From the IMG/VR virus record IMGVR_UViG_3300009419_000115, positions 1-22,162 of that record: a DNA stretch of 22,162 nucleotides; one strand, written 5' to 3'. The notes under the pieces were generated by a model that saw only the letters and a list, made by a program, of their open reading frames with translations, made no database searches and was not told the DNA's origin. This document shows positions 1 to 8,112 of the stretch, piece after piece; positions within the stretch are counted from its first letter, which is position 1; the number at the start of each line of letters is the position of its first letter. Source of the DNA: a virus. A program made the translations under genes and the position numbers.

Positions 1-1
1 C

Positions 2-2962
2 TACGCCAAACTAGCTTCAGTAAAAGAAAAAAATACCGAGTCAATGATCGAGGCGAATAATCGCCTCAAGGACGCGCAACTTGAACTTACAAAAGCATTG
101 GAAGATGGCCGTGAAGAAATTCAGCAGATTGGCTTTGACGCAGAAGATGCGGCGCTTTCAGAGAAGCGCGCATCTATTACTCTTGAAAAGGCTCGTGAGA
201 CATTACAGCGTACTCAAGATCTACCTCCAAATTCCCGTGCTCGTCGTGAAGCACAACTTGCGTTTGCTGAGGCTGAACTTGGTTTACGCCGTGCTAAGGA
301 TAAGAATCAAGATCTTCAAAAAGAGCAAGACAAGTTAGCAGGAGACCCTAAAAATACTGCTGGGTACATCAATGCACTAGAGCGCCAAGAAGAGGCACAA
401 GCCAACGTCGCTCAAACTGCGCGTGACGCACTGCGTAGCCAGCAAGAGGCTGAAGCAAACATTACAGCTGTTAAGCTTGAAAACACTCAAAAGATTCTTG
501 ACGCAGAAAAGAAAATTGAAGAAACTAGACAGAAGTACGCAGACCGACAAGAAGACATTATTCGTCAAATTCAAGATGCGTACGATGATCTTGAAAGAGC
601 ACTAGAAGACCAGGCAAAAGCAAATAAAAGTGCTGCTGCCGGCGTTGACGCATACGCAGATGCTTTAGCGGGTCTTTCTCCAGCTGCCCGTGAATTTGTA
701 AAGTATATGGTTGGTACATTTATACCAGCACTTAAGAAAATTAGAGACGCCGTAGCCGAGACGCTACTGCCAGCAGTGCAAGAAGGTTTAGAAAAACTTC
801 GCACTAAGCTGTTCCCCGCGCTTGCTCCTATGATGGCTCAATTAGGAACTTCTCTAGGAAAAGCATTTAACTCTGTTATCGATGTGATTGTTGATCCAAA
901 GAATATCAAAGACCTTGGTAAAGTTTTTGAGCAATCAGGGTATGTTGTCGAAGGTCTTGGTAAGACAATCGGCAATGTGTATGATTCTATTCTTTCTACT
1001 CTTGTAGGCGCTGATCCTCTTATTCGCAAATTTACTGATTTTCTTTCTAAGAAAACAGGCGACTTTGCTAAGTTCTTAGACACAAAGCAAGCCTCTGGCG
1101 AGCTTGAAGCGTTCTTTAATAAGGCAGGAGATATTGCCGCCAAGTGGGGCGAAATTTTTGGTAACGTATTTAGCGGTGCGGTAAATATCGTAAAGTCAAT
1201 CTTTGCTCCAGGCGGCGCAGGAGACTTTATCCTTACGTGGTTTAGAGATGCTACCGCAGAGTTTGAAAAGTTTTCTGGATCTGCTGCAGGACAAAATGAA
1301 CTTGCAACATACTTTAAAGACGTTGCTGTCAACTCTCGCGCGGTTCTTGGCTCGCTAGGCGCTTTTGTTAAAGAAATTCTAAAGGCGGGCGCTGACCCTA
1401 ACGTTAAATCCTTTTTTGACATACTAAAAGAAGCAGCACCATCTTTTGGTGAAATTTTAAGGCAAGCAAACGCGGCTGCACCTTCACTTGCAAAGTTCGT
1501 TGTTTCGCTTACTAAATTTGCTGCCGTAACTCTTTCTACTGGCGCTATTCAAACCTTTTTTGGCATCTTAACAAAGGCCATGGACGCTTTAACTAAGGTT
1601 ATGGAAAATCCCACTGTTAAAAAAATATTTGATGTTACAGCAAGAATATTTGCAGCATTTTCTGCTATTGGACTTATCGGCACCGTAGTTGGAATAGGCA
1701 TAAAAGTTGTTGTTGGAAGTTTTCTTGCATTTATTGGCGTAGTAGCTAGGGTTATTAAATTCGGAGGATTTTTGCTAAAAACACTAGGACTTTTACTAAA
1801 AGGACTAGGATTTTTAGCAAAGCTTATAGCCGGAGTAATAGTAAAGGCAGTAGTAGCTTTTATAAAAGTCCTTAATCTTTTAAGAATAGCATTACTCGCA
1901 AATCCCATTGGAGCAGTGGTTATAGCAATAGCTGCGTTAGTTGCAGCTTTTGTAATTCTTTATAAGAAAAACGAAGCGTTTAGAGAATTAGTGCAGAAAG
2001 TTTGGGCGGCAATAAAAGACGCGATAGGATCAGTAATTGATTTTCTTATCCCTATATTTAAGACCCTCTGGGACGGACTAAGTAAGGGACTTGAACTCGC
2101 ATGGGCAGGAATACAAAAAGTCTGGGATTTAATAGTTGCAGGAGTTAAGATCTATATAGGTCTTATAACGACTGTAATTAAATTTGTATGGGACATCCTT
2201 AAAAAGGGACTTGAACTTGTCTGGGCCGGAATAAAAATTGTTTGGGATTTAATTGTTGCTGGAGTTAAGATCTATATAGGTCTCATAACAACCGCAATTA
2301 AGTTTGTATGGGATATCCTTAAAACGGGACTTGAACTAGCCTGGACAGGAATACAAAAAGTCTGGGACACAATTGTTTCAGGAGTTAAGGGCCTAGCAAC
2401 AAGAATTAAAGACGCTGGCGTTGCCATGTGGACGTGGCTAACTACCGGTCTAGGAACCGCATGGACCTCTGTGCAAGCTAAGTTCACTGAAATTGTTACA
2501 GGTGTTAAAGCACTGCCTGGAAAAATCACAAGCGGCCTTAGCAGCTTATGGGACGGTCTAACTGAAGGCTTACAGACTGCATGGAAAAATGCAAAGGCTT
2601 GGTGGAACGCAAACGTAGCAAGTAAGACATTAAAAATTGGTGGAGCAACTGTTCTTGGGAAAACTCTTCCAAGTTTCACATTAGGATTTCCTAAGCTAGC
2701 AGAAGGCGGAATTATTTCTCCTTCGCGCGGTGGCACCCTGGCGGTTATTGGAGAAGCTGGACGCTCAGAGCGCGTTGAGCCTCTTGATCCACAAGGCTTG
2801 TCTAATCGAGATCGCGCTATGATTCAAATGCTAGCTGGCAGCTCTACTAGCGGCTCTAGCAATGTTATTAACGTCTACCCATCGCAGGGTATGAATGAGG
2901 CAGAGCTTGCATCTATGATTTCACGTCAAATCGCATTCCAACTTCGTCGCGGAGGAGCATAA
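2..2962 (+). CDS. Tail tape measure protein (C-terminal part, 5' end outside window)
   Basis: The reading frame is open from base 2 with no stop, so the gene begins before the window; the ATG at 44 is only an internal Met. About 986 residues are visible. The order is: a charged coiled-coil-rich N-terminal stretch (to about base 620), an amphipathic helical middle, a strongly hydrophobic block at about 1630-1965 that could form several membrane segments, tandem 40-residue helical repeats (2086-2389), and a C-terminal tail with GGIISPSRGGTLAVIGEAG. Such C-terminal ends are common in actinophage tape measure proteins. Great length, helical and hydrophobic content, and a position directly before the distal tail gene all fit. 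The family sets tail length and helps DNA entry. Codon use from about 1740 to 2350 shifts to AGA, ATA and GGA, unlike the flanks. The following gene starts one base after the stop. Confidence 0.9.
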   Translation, partial: YAKLASVKEKNTESMIEANNRLKDAQLELTKALEDGREEIQQIGFDAEDAALSEKRASITLEKARETLQRTQDLPPNSRARREAQLAFAEAELGLRRAKDKNQDLQKEQDKLAGDPKNTAGYINALERQEEAQANVAQTARDALRSQQEAEANITAVKLENTQKILDAEKKIEETRQKYADRQEDIIRQIQDAYDDLERALEDQAKANKSAAAGVDAYADALAGLSPAAREFVKYMVGTFIPALKKIRDAVAETLLPAVQEGLEKLRTKLFPALAPMMAQLGTSLGKAFNSVIDVIVDPKNIKDLGKVFEQSGYVVEGLGKTIGNVYDSILSTLVGADPLIRKFTDFLSKKTGDFAKFLDTKQASGELEAFFNKAGDIAAKWGEIFGNVFSGAVNIVKSIFAPGGAGDFILTWFRDATAEFEKFSGSAAGQNELATYFKDVAVNSRAVLGSLGAFVKEILKAGADPNVKSFFDILKEAAPSFGEILRQANAAAPSLAKFVVSLTKFAAVTLSTGAIQTFFGILTKAMDALTKVMENPTVKKIFDVTARIFAAFSAIGLIGTVVGIGIKVVVGSFLAFIGVVARVIKFGGFLLKTLGLLLKGLGFLAKLIAGVIVKAVVAFIKVLNLLRIALLANPIGAVVIAIAALVAAFVILYKKNEAFRELVQKVWAAIKDAIGSVIDFLIPIFKTLWDGLSKGLELAWAGIQKVWDLIVAGVKIYIGLITTVIKFVWDILKKGLELVWAGIKIVWDLIVAGVKIYIGLITTAIKFVWDILKTGLELAWTGIQKVWDTIVSGVKGLATRIKDAGVAMWTWLTTGLGTAWTSVQAKFTEIVTGVKALPGKITSGLSSLWDGLTEGLQTAWKNAKAWWNANVASKTLKIGGATVLGKTLPSFTLGFPKLAEGGIISPSRGGTLAVIGEAGRSERVEPLDPQGLSNRDRAMIQMLAGSSTSGSSNVINVYPSQGMNEAELASMISRQIAFQLRRGGA
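2086..2389 (+). repeat. 120-bp (40-aa) tandem repeat inside tape measure gene
   Basis: The sequence GGGACTTGAACT recurs at 2086, 2206 and 2326, exactly 120 bp apart. The flanking sequence is nearly identical and differs mostly at third positions. Each unit encodes a 40-residue helical segment containing GLELAW.GIQKVWD and KFVWDIL. About 2.5 copies are present, and more degenerate copies extend on both sides at protein level (LWDGLSKG before, LWDGLTEGLQTAW after). The exact period suggests recent in-frame duplication. Confidence 0.9.
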
Positions 2963-2963
2963 T

Positions 2964-4601
2964 ATGGCGAGAAATAACCTAATCGTCAACCCTTCGTTTA
3001 AGACAAATACGACAGGTTGGTCTGTTACAGGATCTTCAACTATCGCGCGTATTACTACCGACGCATTCTTTGGTTCTTCCTGCCTTGAGGTTACAAAGGC
3101 AGCAAGCGCAAACTCAGGCGTGTCCATTGCGTCTCGTATTTCTGTAACCGCCGCAACATCGTACGCGGTTGCTGCATACGTAAAGGTGCCTGCGGGAGAA
3201 GAAACTGGCACCTTCCAAATTAACGTTAGCTGGTATACCGCCTTGACAGGCGGTAGCCTTATCTCCACAACGTCCACGATCGGTTTAGAGACCACTCCAG
3301 GCGATGACTGGATAAGACTAATGGGCGTAATGACAGCCCCTTCTTTAGCCCTTGGAGCGTTAATTTCAGTTGTTCAGCCAGTGGCTGGAACAACAGGTAA
3401 AAAATTCTACGTAGATGCGACCATGTTCGAGGCTGCAACGTACGTAGGCGAGTATTTTGACGACGTAACACAGGCAGCCGAGAACAAGTTCGTTAACCTA
3501 GGGCTTACACCTTTACCTTTCCCTAAGATCACAGGAATGCAGCTTAATGCTGACGTTTCTATCGGAAGCCTTATTCTTAACACGGTAGATGAAAACGGCG
3601 TTGTTTGGGTGTGCACGGACATTGAAGGCTGGTGGGTTCATCCTGAGCCTGAGGTACGTGATATTCCTCGCGGTTGGGGAGACGGATCCTACGACGTGCG
3701 CGGACGCTATCAAGCTCGTCAAATTACGCTTAACGGAGTCTTCCTTACACCAGACCCATCGCTAGTTCCGGTGTCACGCGATAAACTTATTCAAGAGACA
3801 GATCTTGTATACGTTGGCGGTTGGCTAAAGACAAACGAAAATCCTACCAAGGCTTCCTTTGTTCGCCTATCTGGTCAGCCAGATATTCAAACTGTAAACG
3901 CTCGTGGGCGCACAGAGTTTTCTATCGGGCTACGTGCACCAGACCCTCTCAAGTACGAGTGGTACGAAGGACATGAACTAGGTTTCCGCGCGGTGACGAT
4001 TGCAGGAGAAGATTCAGGAACTCCCGGATCTGGCACAGGTACGGTTGTAAATACAGGAAACGCATACGCACCTGTTGTGTTTGAAGTTACAGGGCCTATC
4101 GTTGGCCCCGCGACTATTCTTAACGAGACAACTAACGAGTCTATTACTATCATCGGCGCGTTGCGTGGAGTCTTAACACCTACCGTTTCTAACAAGGCTT
4201 TAACAGGAAACATTGCTACGCTAACTACGTCGGCAGCGCATGGGCTTCTCGAAGGCGATGTGGTAGTCGTATCAGGTGTTGACTCTACATTTAACGGTAC
4301 CTTTACAATATTAACTGTTCCGACAACTACGACGCTTACCTATGCTAAAACCGCTACCAACGTAGCGTCTGAAGCTTCCTCTGGCACAATTACGTCTACA
4401 GCAGATATTCTTGAAATTGATACACGAGATCATGAGGTTGCTCTTAACGGAGACGCGGTCGGTAAGCGTAGTCTTATCGATGTTCTTGCAGAGTGGACAT
4501 TGCTAGCTCCTGGCGCAAACGTATTTAGTTTCTATGATGAAGGAGATCTAACAAGCTCTGCTTCTTTGACTGTATATTACCGCTCTGCATGGCTTGGATA
4601 G
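2964..4601 (+). CDS. Distal tail protein (Dit-like) with N-terminal carbohydrate-binding-like domain
   Basis: This 545-aa protein starts one base after the tape measure stop, with GGAGGAG six bases before its ATG. Residues 1-160 begin NLIVNPSFKTNTTGW and end in KKFYVDATMFEA, the pattern of CBM4/9-type beta-sandwich carbohydrate-binding domains. Residues about 175-330 resemble siphovirus distal tail proteins (VRGRYQARQITLNGVF). The C-terminal domain begins at NTGNAYAPVVFEVTGP and resumes at ADILEIDTRDHEVALNG after an inserted module of about 65 residues containing AHGLLEGDVVVVSGV. Dit proteins form the ring joining tail tube and baseplate. The CBM-like domain suggests contact with host surface glycans (inferred). 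The stop TAG overlaps a promoter-like element. I am fairly sure of the Dit role and less sure of the CBM label. Confidence 0.78.
   Translation: MARNNLIVNPSFKTNTTGWSVTGSSTIARITTDAFFGSSCLEVTKAASANSGVSIASRISVTAATSYAVAAYVKVPAGEETGTFQINVSWYTALTGGSLISTTSTIGLETTPGDDWIRLMGVMTAPSLALGALISVVQPVAGTTGKKFYVDATMFEAATYVGEYFDDVTQAAENKFVNLGLTPLPFPKITGMQLNADVSIGSLILNTVDENGVVWVCTDIEGWWVHPEPEVRDIPRGWGDGSYDVRGRYQARQITLNGVFLTPDPSLVPVSRDKLIQETDLVYVGGWLKTNENPTKASFVRLSGQPDIQTVNARGRTEFSIGLRAPDPLKYEWYEGHELGFRAVTIAGEDSGTPGSGTGTVVNTGNAYAPVVFEVTGPIVGPATILNETTNESITIIGALRGVLTPTVSNKALTGNIATLTTSAAHGLLEGDVVVVSGVDSTFNGTFTILTVPTTTTLTYAKTATNVASEASSGTITSTADILEIDTRDHEVALNGDAVGKRSLIDVLAEWTLLAPGANVFSFYDEGDLTSSASLTVYYRSAWLG
4195..4395 (+). 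repeat. HGL-type beta module inserted in Dit protein
   Basis: This stretch encodes about 65 residues with the pattern TLTTSAAHGLLEGDVVVVSG, FNGTFTI, VPTTTTLTYA. It interrupts the C-terminal Dit domain between ALRGV and ADILEIDTRDHEV. Related modules occur three times in the next gene. I infer a small beta-rich insertion domain. Confidence 0.7.
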
Positions 4602-4633
4602 TATACAATGTATTCAACGACGAATCTACTTAG
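4599..4633 (+). promoter_or_regulatory. Promoter-like element with shared leader motif, upstream of gp37-like gene
   Basis: TAGTATACAAT (4599-4609) overlaps the stop codon of the Dit gene and looks like a -10 box. It is followed 17 nt after TAGTATA by AATCTACTTAG (4623-4633) and then a GAGGT ribosome binding site. The same pair recurs before the glycosyltransferase gene near 21157. No -35 match is seen at normal spacing. Confidence 0.4.
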
Positions 4634-4646
4634 TGAGGTATAACCA

Positions 4647-6614
4647 ATGGCACTGTATCCATCAGACGCAGCCGTATATAGGTACTTTACTACCGATCTT
4701 TTAACTAACCAGGTACTTGCAGAAATTCCTTTTAAGGGTGTTTCTTTCGAGCGCTCCATCAAGGCAGCAGGGAGCTTTAACGGTAACATACCAGTTATCC
4801 CAGAGACAGCCTCAATGGATCTTTACAACAGTACCATGCCAGGAAAAACAGGACTATACGTTGTGCGCGATAGCGAGTGCGTATGGGGCGGAATTATCTG
4901 GAACCGTAACTACAACGTCGTTGAGCGTGAACTAAGTGTTAGCGCGTCAGAGTTTACTAGCTACTTCTACCACCGCAACATCTGGAAGACATGGACACAT
5001 GATTTTGGCGCGACCATTGTTGCGTCTGGCGGGACATTGACTGGAACCTTAGAAGCCTTAGAGTACGACTTCCCTGTCGGCTCATCAGTGCGCCTTATAT
5101 TCCCAGAGGTTTCTGACTTTCAATACAACGCGTACTACACAATTGCGTCATCTCCTACAAACACAACATTTACGATTACTGGAACCTCAGTGCCTAACGG
5201 TACATATGTCGGTGTAACAGTCTATGCTCGCGTAGATACGTATGACTACGTGCGCCAGCTACTCGATGAGATCCTCGTTGACTTTAGCGGAATAACATTT
5301 CCTAACACGGACATCGAGCCTGCACTTACTAATAGTTTACGTATTACATCTATTACCGCGCCGTCAAGTATTACTACAATCACTACTGCAACCCCACACG
5401 GGCTGATACCTACTCAAACAACAGAGATCTATAACGTATCCGAGGCTCTTAACGGCTTGTGGGATGTTACCGCAGTGCCAAGCGACACTACGTTTACTAT
5501 TGCGTCTGCCTTAACAGCGTCTGTTAAAAACCTAACAAGAACTGTTACCTCTAAGTCTATTGCCGACTTTACCGCAACGATTACTACGAGCAGCGCTCAC
5601 GGTTTCGCGCAATATGACACGGTTGTTCTTTCTGGTGTAGATGACCCTGCCTCTCTTGTTATCGTGTTTGACGGCGAGTACCAAATCGTTGATGTGCCAA
5701 GCGCTACTACGTTTAGGGTGTACGTTGCGGATAGCGACATGGTTGCAACAGCGGTAAACGGCGGAACGGCAGTCGTTCAATCAACTGCTAACGTTGGAAC
5801 ATACGGACCGTTTCCTGGAAACTCTGACATTGACATCGCGTACTCCACAGAAGCGTACAGTGGTAAGAACGTGCCTAACAACTCTTACCGTGGTTTTGAG
5901 CTGCGCTCCGTAGGCGAAGAGCTTGACGAGTATTCTGACACTGTAGACGGTTTCGAGTATCGTGTTGACTGCGAGCTTGTTTATATCGGAGACATTCCTA
6001 CGTTTACACGTACGTTTGTTCTTATACCTATTGACTACCCGAATCCTCCAGCAGAAGGAGAAGTTTCGCCACCAAGTCGCTACGGTGCAGATCAACTTGT
6101 ATTCGAGTACCCTGGGAGTATTATTGACGTGACGATGGAAGAGTCTGCCGAGGACGCGGCAACGCGTTTCTTTGTAGTTGGAAATATCCCAGATCTTGGC
6201 GAGGATATTAGCCAGCCATACGCGGTTGCGTCTGCGACTGATCTTTTACTAGCAGGTTGGCCTATCCTTGATGGAGAAGAAACTCGCAGTGAAGAGTCTG
6301 AAGAGTCTGCCTTGTATGGTCATGCGCAACGCTATCTTGCGGAGTCACGTCCACCTATCTCAGACATTAAGGTAAAGGTTAATGGATCTCTATCTCCAAA
6401 GATCGGCGAGTTTGTCCCAGGAGACTGGTGCTCAATTATCGTTGAAGACGAATTTGTAAGAATGCGTCTTGCAAGTGATCTTGAAGTTCGCGACACTGTA
6501 ATCGTTCGTAAGATCGAAGGATTTAAGGTTTCAGTCCCAGATACACCAAGTTTCCCAGAGGAGACTGAGCTTCTACTAGTTACAGAGCCGGAGGTTGACA
6601 AGATTGGCCAGTAG
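4647..6614 (+). CDS. ReqiPepy6 gp37-like minor tail protein (tail-tip/baseplate)
   Basis: This 655-aa protein has GAGGT at about -10. Its N-terminus (LAEIPFKGVSFERSIKAAG, GKTGLYVVRDSECVWGGIIW, FTSYFYHR) matches the gp37-like tail family named from Rhodococcus phage ReqiPepy6, which follows the distal tail protein in many actinophages. The family is thought to form the hub or tip of the tail. The middle is expanded by three beta modules (about 5020-5235, 5335-5515 and 5545-5790) of the same HGL type as in the preceding gene. The C-terminal part (about residues 480-655, from DQLVFEYPGSIIDVTMEES) has family-like features including a dense acidic patch and a final beta-rich domain. No peptidase or lysozyme motif was seen. 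The stop lies inside the next gene. Confidence 0.75.
   Translation: MALYPSDAAVYRYFTTDLLTNQVLAEIPFKGVSFERSIKAAGSFNGNIPVIPETASMDLYNSTMPGKTGLYVVRDSECVWGGIIWNRNYNVVERELSVSASEFTSYFYHRNIWKTWTHDFGATIVASGGTLTGTLEALEYDFPVGSSVRLIFPEVSDFQYNAYYTIASSPTNTTFTITGTSVPNGTYVGVTVYARVDTYDYVRQLLDEILVDFSGITFPNTDIEPALTNSLRITSITAPSSITTITTATPHGLIPTQTTEIYNVSEALNGLWDVTAVPSDTTFTIASALTASVKNLTRTVTSKSIADFTATITTSSAHGFAQYDTVVLSGVDDPASLVIVFDGEYQIVDVPSATTFRVYVADSDMVATAVNGGTAVVQSTANVGTYGPFPGNSDIDIAYSTEAYSGKNVPNNSYRGFELRSVGEELDEYSDTVDGFEYRVDCELVYIGDIPTFTRTFVLIPIDYPNPPAEGEVSPPSRYGADQLVFEYPGSIIDVTMEESAEDAATRFFVVGNIPDLGEDISQPYAVASATDLLLAGWPILDGEETRSEESEESALYGHAQRYLAESRPPISDIKVKVNGSLSPKIGEFVPGDWCSIIVEDEFVRMRLASDLEVRDTVIVRKIEGFKVSVPDTPSFPEETELLLVTEPEVDKIGQ
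5020..5790 (+). repeat. Three HGL-type beta modules in gp37-like protein
   Basis: Three divergent copies are visible at protein level. Copy 1 (about 5020-5235) has VGSSVRLIFPEV, NAYYTIASSPTNTTFTITG. Copy 2 (about 5335-5515) has ITTATPHGLIPTQTTEIYN, LNGLWDVTAVPSDTTFTI. Copy 3 (about 5545-5790) has ITTSSAHGFAQYDTVVLSGV, FDGEYQIVDVPSATTFRV. They share the order strand, AHG[LF], hydrophobic strand with SGV, NG-x-[FY]-x-[IV], VPS-x-TTF. DNA identity is low, so the duplication is old or selected at protein level. Confidence 0.65.
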
Positions 6615-8112
6615 ACGTAGACGCCGTAAGAGTATCGGCAAGGTAATTGTTGACGTTGAGCGTCGCGTTCGTCGTGTAGAAAAACGACCTGGTGCAAAGC
6701 GTCTTAAGACTAACGTTGTAACAACTGAGAAGCTCGGCTATCGCGCAGTTACTACAAAGGTAATCCAAGTCGATGCTGTTGCTACAGAAAACATCGCAAC
6801 AGATGCGGTAACTGCAAACGAAGCAGCATTCGGAGTTACGGTAGTCTCTGACACAGATCCAGCCATTACAAAAGAAGGTACAACTGTTGTTGATCCAACT
6901 ACAGGTTCTACAAAAGTCTATAGTACAGATATAGACGACTTCGTAACACTTACAGACCCGGCCGCGCAAGCATCTGCAGATAGTAAAAACGCAACGTACT
7001 ACCAAGATAACGAGCCAACAGGCGGAACGTACGAAGTTGGCGACATGTGGGTTGACACTAACGATAATAATAAGTTATACACCTGGGACGGCACGGATTG
7101 GGTTTTAACGCAGGACTCTGCGACTGCGCAGGCAACTGCTGACGGTAAGGCAAAAACATATGTGCAGGATAATGAGCCTACCGGCGGTGCGTACAATATT
7201 GGTGATCTTTGGATAGATACTAATGACGGAAATAAGCTATATAGGTACAATGGCACCGCGTGGGTTTCTGCACAAGATGGCGCAATTTCTACCGCGCAGG
7301 CAACAGCGAACGGAAAAAATAAAGTTTACTATGACACTGCCGCACCAGGCAGCACACCTAACACCGCTGGAGATATCTGGTGGCAATACTCTAGCGGAGT
7401 TGTAGTAGGGCAGTTCGTAGGCGGCGGTGGTACTACGTGGACTTCTGCGCCTATAGGCAACGCAGTAATTGCAAACCTTGACGCTGGAAAGATTACAACT
7501 GGCTTTTTAGACGTGGCAGGTACTGTTGCAATTACCACTGACAAGACGAAATCAGGTAATCAGGCTCGTATTGAGATAAACTCTTTAGGATTCTTTGCGT
7601 ATAACGGTACTACAACAACCGTATCTATCACTAACAGCGGAACAGCTGTGTTTACTGGATCTATCACTAGTTCTACTATCACTGGTGGAACTATTAGAAC
7701 TTCTGCAACCGGAAGAAGAATTGAAATAACAACTGCTAGCTCTGGAGCTATATATTTTTATGACGGAAATTCTACATATAATGGCATTATCAGCGCTACA
7801 GACTACGGTATGTACTTTTATGGACCTGGCAGTGATCTAGGCCTGGGCGCAAGAATGCAGCTGTACTCTGACCAAAACCCTTTATCTTCTTTGGCGGGGT
7901 TGGCAGCTATACAAGCTGGCGGAACAGGTGATGTGACGCTTACAACAACTACAAACGTTTTTAGAATTGATGGAGCTAGCACTACCGTATCGTTAACTGC
8001 ATCTACACCTATAGGTACTTATGGTTTGCGAAACATCAGAGGGTTTACTATATTTGACCCGGCGACTAACTCGTCAGGAGTTGACGGCGACATAGCGGTT
8101 GTGTACTCGTAA
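6604..8112 (+). CDS. Tail fibre-like / receptor-binding minor tail protein
   Basis: The start chosen is TTG at 6604, nine bases after a clean GGAGG (6590-6594); the TTG at 6595 directly abuts that site. The protein is then about 502 aa and begins MASRRRRRKSIGK, a very basic N-terminus. It overlaps the gp37-like gene by 11 bases. Residues about 123-280 hold three copies of a 54-56-residue unit (EPTGG, GD.W.DTND.NKLY, WDGT.WV). Next comes NLDAGKITTGFLDVAG, a motif seen in tail fibre and baseplate proteins of many siphoviruses. A long Ser/Thr/Gly-rich beta region follows, with ITSSTITGGTI and GFFAYNGTTTT as expected for a trimeric fibre shaft. Role inferred: host recognition. No catalytic motif was seen. 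Confidence 0.7.
   Translation: MASRRRRRKSIGKVIVDVERRVRRVEKRPGAKRLKTNVVTTEKLGYRAVTTKVIQVDAVATENIATDAVTANEAAFGVTVVSDTDPAITKEGTTVVDPTTGSTKVYSTDIDDFVTLTDPAAQASADSKNATYYQDNEPTGGTYEVGDMWVDTNDNNKLYTWDGTDWVLTQDSATAQATADGKAKTYVQDNEPTGGAYNIGDLWIDTNDGNKLYRYNGTAWVSAQDGAISTAQATANGKNKVYYDTAAPGSTPNTAGDIWWQYSSGVVVGQFVGGGGTTWTSAPIGNAVIANLDAGKITTGFLDVAGTVAITTDKTKSGNQARIEINSLGFFAYNGTTTTVSITNSGTAVFTGSITSSTITGGTIRTSATGRRIEITTASSGAIYFYDGNSTYNGIISATDYGMYFYGPGSDLGLGARMQLYSDQNPLSSLAGLAAIQAGGTGDVTLTTTTNVFRIDGASTTVSLTASTPIGTYGLRNIRGFTIFDPATNSSGVDGDIAVVYS
6970..7450 (+). repeat. Three ~54-aa repeats in the fibre-like protein
   Basis: Units begin at 6970 (ASADSKNATYYQDNEPTGG), 7132 (ATADGKAKTYVQDNEPTGG) and 7300 (ATANGKNKVYYDTAAPG), so the spacing is 162 then 168 bp. 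Shared residues are GD.W.DTN, NKLY, and an aromatic .WV/.TW near the end. DNA copies are diverged at third positions. The third is the most changed (GDIWWQYSSG). They look like small sugar-binding-type units (inferred). Confidence 0.8.

Noticed and set aside
838-1422. Long antisense open frame (194 aa) under the tape measure gene
   Set aside because: It lies wholly inside a clear coding region on the other strand, has no ribosome binding site or recognisable domain, and all other genes are on the + strand.
2086-2389. CRISPR-like array
   Set aside because: Repeats are contiguous 120-bp coding units with no variable spacers.
2272-2736. Antisense open frame (154 aa) over the tape measure repeats
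   Set aside because: Shadow of the repeated coding strand; composition is low-complexity and no motif is present.
6595-6603. Upstream TTG start for the fibre-like gene
   Set aside because: It directly abuts GGAGG with no spacing; the TTG at 6604 has ideal nine-base spacing.
4647-6614. Tail-associated cell-wall hydrolase
   Set aside because: No NLPC/P60, lysozyme, CHAP or M23 peptidase motif could be found in the protein.
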